Part shown: piece by piece, positions 32,801-33,984 of the stretch
Numbering within the stretch: position 1 is the first letter of the stretch
How the letters are laid out: every line of letters starts with the position of its first letter
Assembly (NCBI GenBank): GCA_023380675.1
Contig: JAMCRS010000383.1
Coordinates: 1-33,984, forward strand
DNA: 33,984 nt
Direction: 5' to 3'
DNA from: Chloroflexota bacterium
Lineage (GTDB): Bacteria > Chloroflexota > Anaerolineae > UBA4142
Position numbers and translations under genes: made by a program
Notes under the pieces: generated by a model
Seen by the model: only the letters and a program-made list of their open reading frames with translations
Told to the model about the DNA's origin: nothing
The model's database searches: none

Positions 32801-33984
32801 CTGATCGGCCAAACGCTCGTCAAGACCGGCGGCGGCGATCCGAACGGGCCGCTGCCGGCGAGCTTGGCCGCCGCAATCGCAGGTGTCGAGCGTGTCGTGA
32901 TCGACCACCAGCCGCTGCAGGCCGCGATCGGATGGTGGTACTGGAACGCGTCGCGCGTTATCCCGGACACCATCAACGAGTTCCCGATCTTTACCTTTCT
33001 ATATGCCGATTTGCACGCCCATCTGATGGCGCTTCCTTTCACTCTCGTCGTGCTCGGCCTCGCCGTCAACTTTGTCGTGCGCGACCGCGACGACGACGGA
33101 CGGCTCCCGTTCCTGCCGCATTTGCCGGTCTCGCCGGCCGACGTGATCGAGGTCGTGGTCGCGGCGCTTGCGCTTGGTGCGCTGCGCGCGATCAACTACG
33201 CCGACTATGCAACGTATCAGCTCGTCGTCGCGGCAGCGCTCGCGGTCGGTGAATACGGGCGAAGGCGGAGGATCGACCTGCCCGGACTAGTGGGCTTTGC
33301 CTGGCGGCTCGTCGTCATTTTCCTCCTCAGCTCACTTTTGTGGCAGCCGTTCGTCAGCAACTTTGCGACCGCCTACTTGAGCGTCGAGCTGTGGCAAGGC
33401 GCGCGTACCACGCTCACTCAATACCTCGTCGTCTATGGCATCTTTCTCTTTGTGATCGCGACGTATCTGCTGCGGCAGACGTTCGACTCCAAAGTCTCGC
33501 GTGGGCCGTTCCGGTTCTTTCGGCTTGCCATCGTGCGCTCCAAGCGTCTGGACCGGGTCCTCACGCTGCAGCGCGTCTTTTCAGTGCCCCCGACGCCGTA
33601 CGAGGATCTGGCCGCGGCGATCATCCTGGTCGGCATGGTGCTCGAGGGGGTCGTCCTGGTCGCGCAGCTCTTTGTGTTTGCCTTGATGCTGCCGTTTTTG
33701 GTTCTCGCGGGTCTGCTCGTGTTGCGGCCGGACCTTGAGCCGGCGCGCCGGTTGATCGCGCTCTTGATCGCAGCCGCGATTGCCCTCACGCTCGTCGTCG
33801 AGCTCATCGTCTATCAGGGCGACATCGGCCGCATGAACACCGTGTTCAAGTTCTATCTGCAGGTCTGGGTCATCTTCGGCGTTACGGGGGCAGCGGGATT
33901 GGCGGCGATAATGAAATCGGTCGCCGCGGGTCGACCGGCCGATGTTGCCGCGGCGCTGCCGGCGAAAAGACTCGCCGCGCCGTC
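29810..33984 (+). CDS. Giant membrane protein: GT39-like module fused to DUF2298/'Chlor_Arch_YYY' domain (runs off the window)
   Basis: An uninterrupted frame of at least 1391 codons begins at ATG 29810 and has no stop before the window ends. Residues about 22-44 are a TM helix, followed by DWDLDQHLHPDERFL, the acidic first-loop motif of PMT/GT39-like enzymes. Many TM helices follow, with a Pro/Ala/Ser linker around 260-280. A soluble domain (about 535-720) with SEWMYDNIPAGSAIGNEHWDD resembles the exterior part of such transferases. The second half is the YYY family: LNYYYFGQMMTATL (near 900), INEFPIFTFLYADLHAH-like sequence (NEFP near 1056) and DIGRMNTVFKFYLQVW (near 1337). The YYY family is known from Chloroflexota and archaea, without an established activity. 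The final C-terminus is missing. Confidence 0.85.
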   Translation, partial: MQANELTSVDVRPAADRPGARWLWLAPILLVLILVFGAVVRLIGIDWDLDQHLHPDERFLTMVESSLTLPGQLDVTGPPPSGCAKWGGFFDTACSPLNPYNHDFGLFVYGTFPIFITRIVGGWLDQTGYGQIFLVGRALSALFDLSTVLLIFFIGRRLYDTRVGLLGALFLAASVLDIQQSHFFTVDTFTNVPILIAFWYAMDIADGKKWTAFLFAGCAFGIALAGRINIAPFVTVILAAAALRAYLAAEASRRAYESQAASLAPAGEPAPPPASAGELVVLDRPRSSIAAWLPKPGTRAFAGLVGAGIATLLLFRIAQPYAANGPNFFSPRLPELDMSHGLIGVFFDSALSWAGGVNPKFADNMTYISGLVSGKIDYPPGDQWTDRTAYIFPFDNMVRWGLGPPMGLAAWAGFLLALYELVRYRKWNQFLVVVWVGITFGYSGQQFVKTMRYFLQIYPFLALLAGYFLVALWDRVTRPDPMAQAWRTGASFTRLLPRAAVGLLTLVVVGYTLFWATAFTTIYTRPVSRVAASEWMYDNIPAGSAIGNEHWDDPLPLRIDGKDPYGGMYHGLASSSDGVMHWYDEDTPEKRTQAIAWLDEADYLVLSSNRLYASIPRLPMRYPMTTKYYEWLFDGKLGFDLVATFTSRPQLFGIQIADDNAEEAFTVYDHPKVLIFKKTASYSHANTASLFDSVDLTEVYRFTPLQATQVKTALLLKPGDWIAQMSGGTWSQIFDPGNWINQIPVVGWLGLVELLGWIAFPLAFVVFRALRDRGYVFAKAFGILLPAWIAWMMASYHVLPFSRRSIALAIGLVAVLAVVIVWRSWRDMSRFLRQQGRALLFEELLFLLCFGGFLLVRYGNPDLWHPYYGGEKPMDFTLLNEITRSTWFPPYDAWFAGGYLNYYYFGQMMTATLVRFSGIVTEVAYNLALPMYYALTATGAFSVAFNLASSIRGGRSGAAPAQDAPDGAVHDANPWNYAAGLLAALFVAVIGNLGQVVLIGQTLVKTGGGDPNGPLPASLAAAIAGVERVVIDHQPLQAAIGWWYWNASRVIPDTINEFPIFTFLYADLHAHLMALPFTLVVLGLAVNFVVRDRDDDGRLPFLPHLPVSPADVIEVVVAALALGALRAINYADYATYQLVVAAALAVGEYGRRRRIDLPGLVGFAWRLVVIFLLSSLLWQPFVSNFATAYLSVELWQGARTTLTQYLVVYGIFLFVIATYLLRQTFDSKVSRGPFRFFRLAIVRSKRLDRVLTLQRVFSVPPTPYEDLAAAIILVGMVLEGVVLVAQLFVFALMLPFLVLAGLLVLRPDLEPARRLIALLIAAAIALTLVVELIVYQGDIGRMNTVFKFYLQVWVIFGVTGAAGLAAIMKSVAAGRPADVAAALPAKRLAAP

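Overview
The window looks like chromosomal DNA of a bacterium of the phylum Chloroflexota (Anaerolineae-like). This rests on the DUF2298/'Chlor_Arch_YYY' membrane protein at the right edge, extracytoplasmic lipoproteins with long Thr/Val/Pro linkers, a CGNR zinc-finger regulator, a LivM with a long membrane-embedded N-terminal extension, and GC-rich coding sequence with consensus sigma-A promoters (several are exact TTGACA-N17/18-TATAAT). The taxonomic call is an inference from family distribution. No rRNA, tRNA, CRISPR array, integrase or transposase was recognised.

Layout. (1) 1-10456, amino-acid uptake: a polar amino-acid ABC transporter (binding lipoprotein, permease, ATPase), then the two ATPases of a branched-chain/Liv-type transporter (livG, livF) and an FAD-dependent DAO-family oxidase. 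A second promoter and leader are followed by livK, livH and livM, and the region closes with a strong terminator. Both binding-protein genes have about 270-nt leaders that share a near-identical 20-nt element, and both are followed by a strong GC-rich hairpin before the permease gene. (2) 10457-13980, a small regulated surface module: a CGNR zinc-finger regulator and, after a terminator, a self-processing fibre-like protein (15-residue head repeats, S74 chaperone domain, coiled coil, C-terminal membrane anchor) plus a lipoprotein. The two promoters carry the same inverted-repeat operator, AACCAG-N14-CTGGTT. (3) 14160-16930, amino-acid catabolism: an ornithine-cyclodeaminase/mu-crystallin family enzyme, a truncated AAA ATPase remnant, and a second DAO-family oxidase on the minus strand. 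(4) 17040-23489, mixed housekeeping: a LiaF-like membrane protein, an EamA exporter, an 8-9 TM protein whose promoter suggests a leaderless mRNA, a prepilin peptidase, a zinc-finger membrane protein, RecN, and a 70-residue MshEN-like protein. (5) 23693-33984, surface glycan assembly: a flippase-like membrane protein, CDP-paratose 2-epimerase, a GT4 glycosyltransferase, a methyltransferase, a GT-C (family 39-like) membrane glycosyltransferase, and a giant GT39-like plus YYY membrane protein that runs off the window.

Functional picture. Regions 1 and 3 fit import and oxidative breakdown of amino acids or related amines: two ABC systems, two FAD amine/amino-acid oxidases and a cyclodeaminase. 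Region 5 fits synthesis of a 3,6-dideoxyhexose-containing envelope glycan. The least familiar part is the CGNR regulator/S74 fibre module with its shared operator, followed by the shared leader element upstream of the two binding-protein genes.
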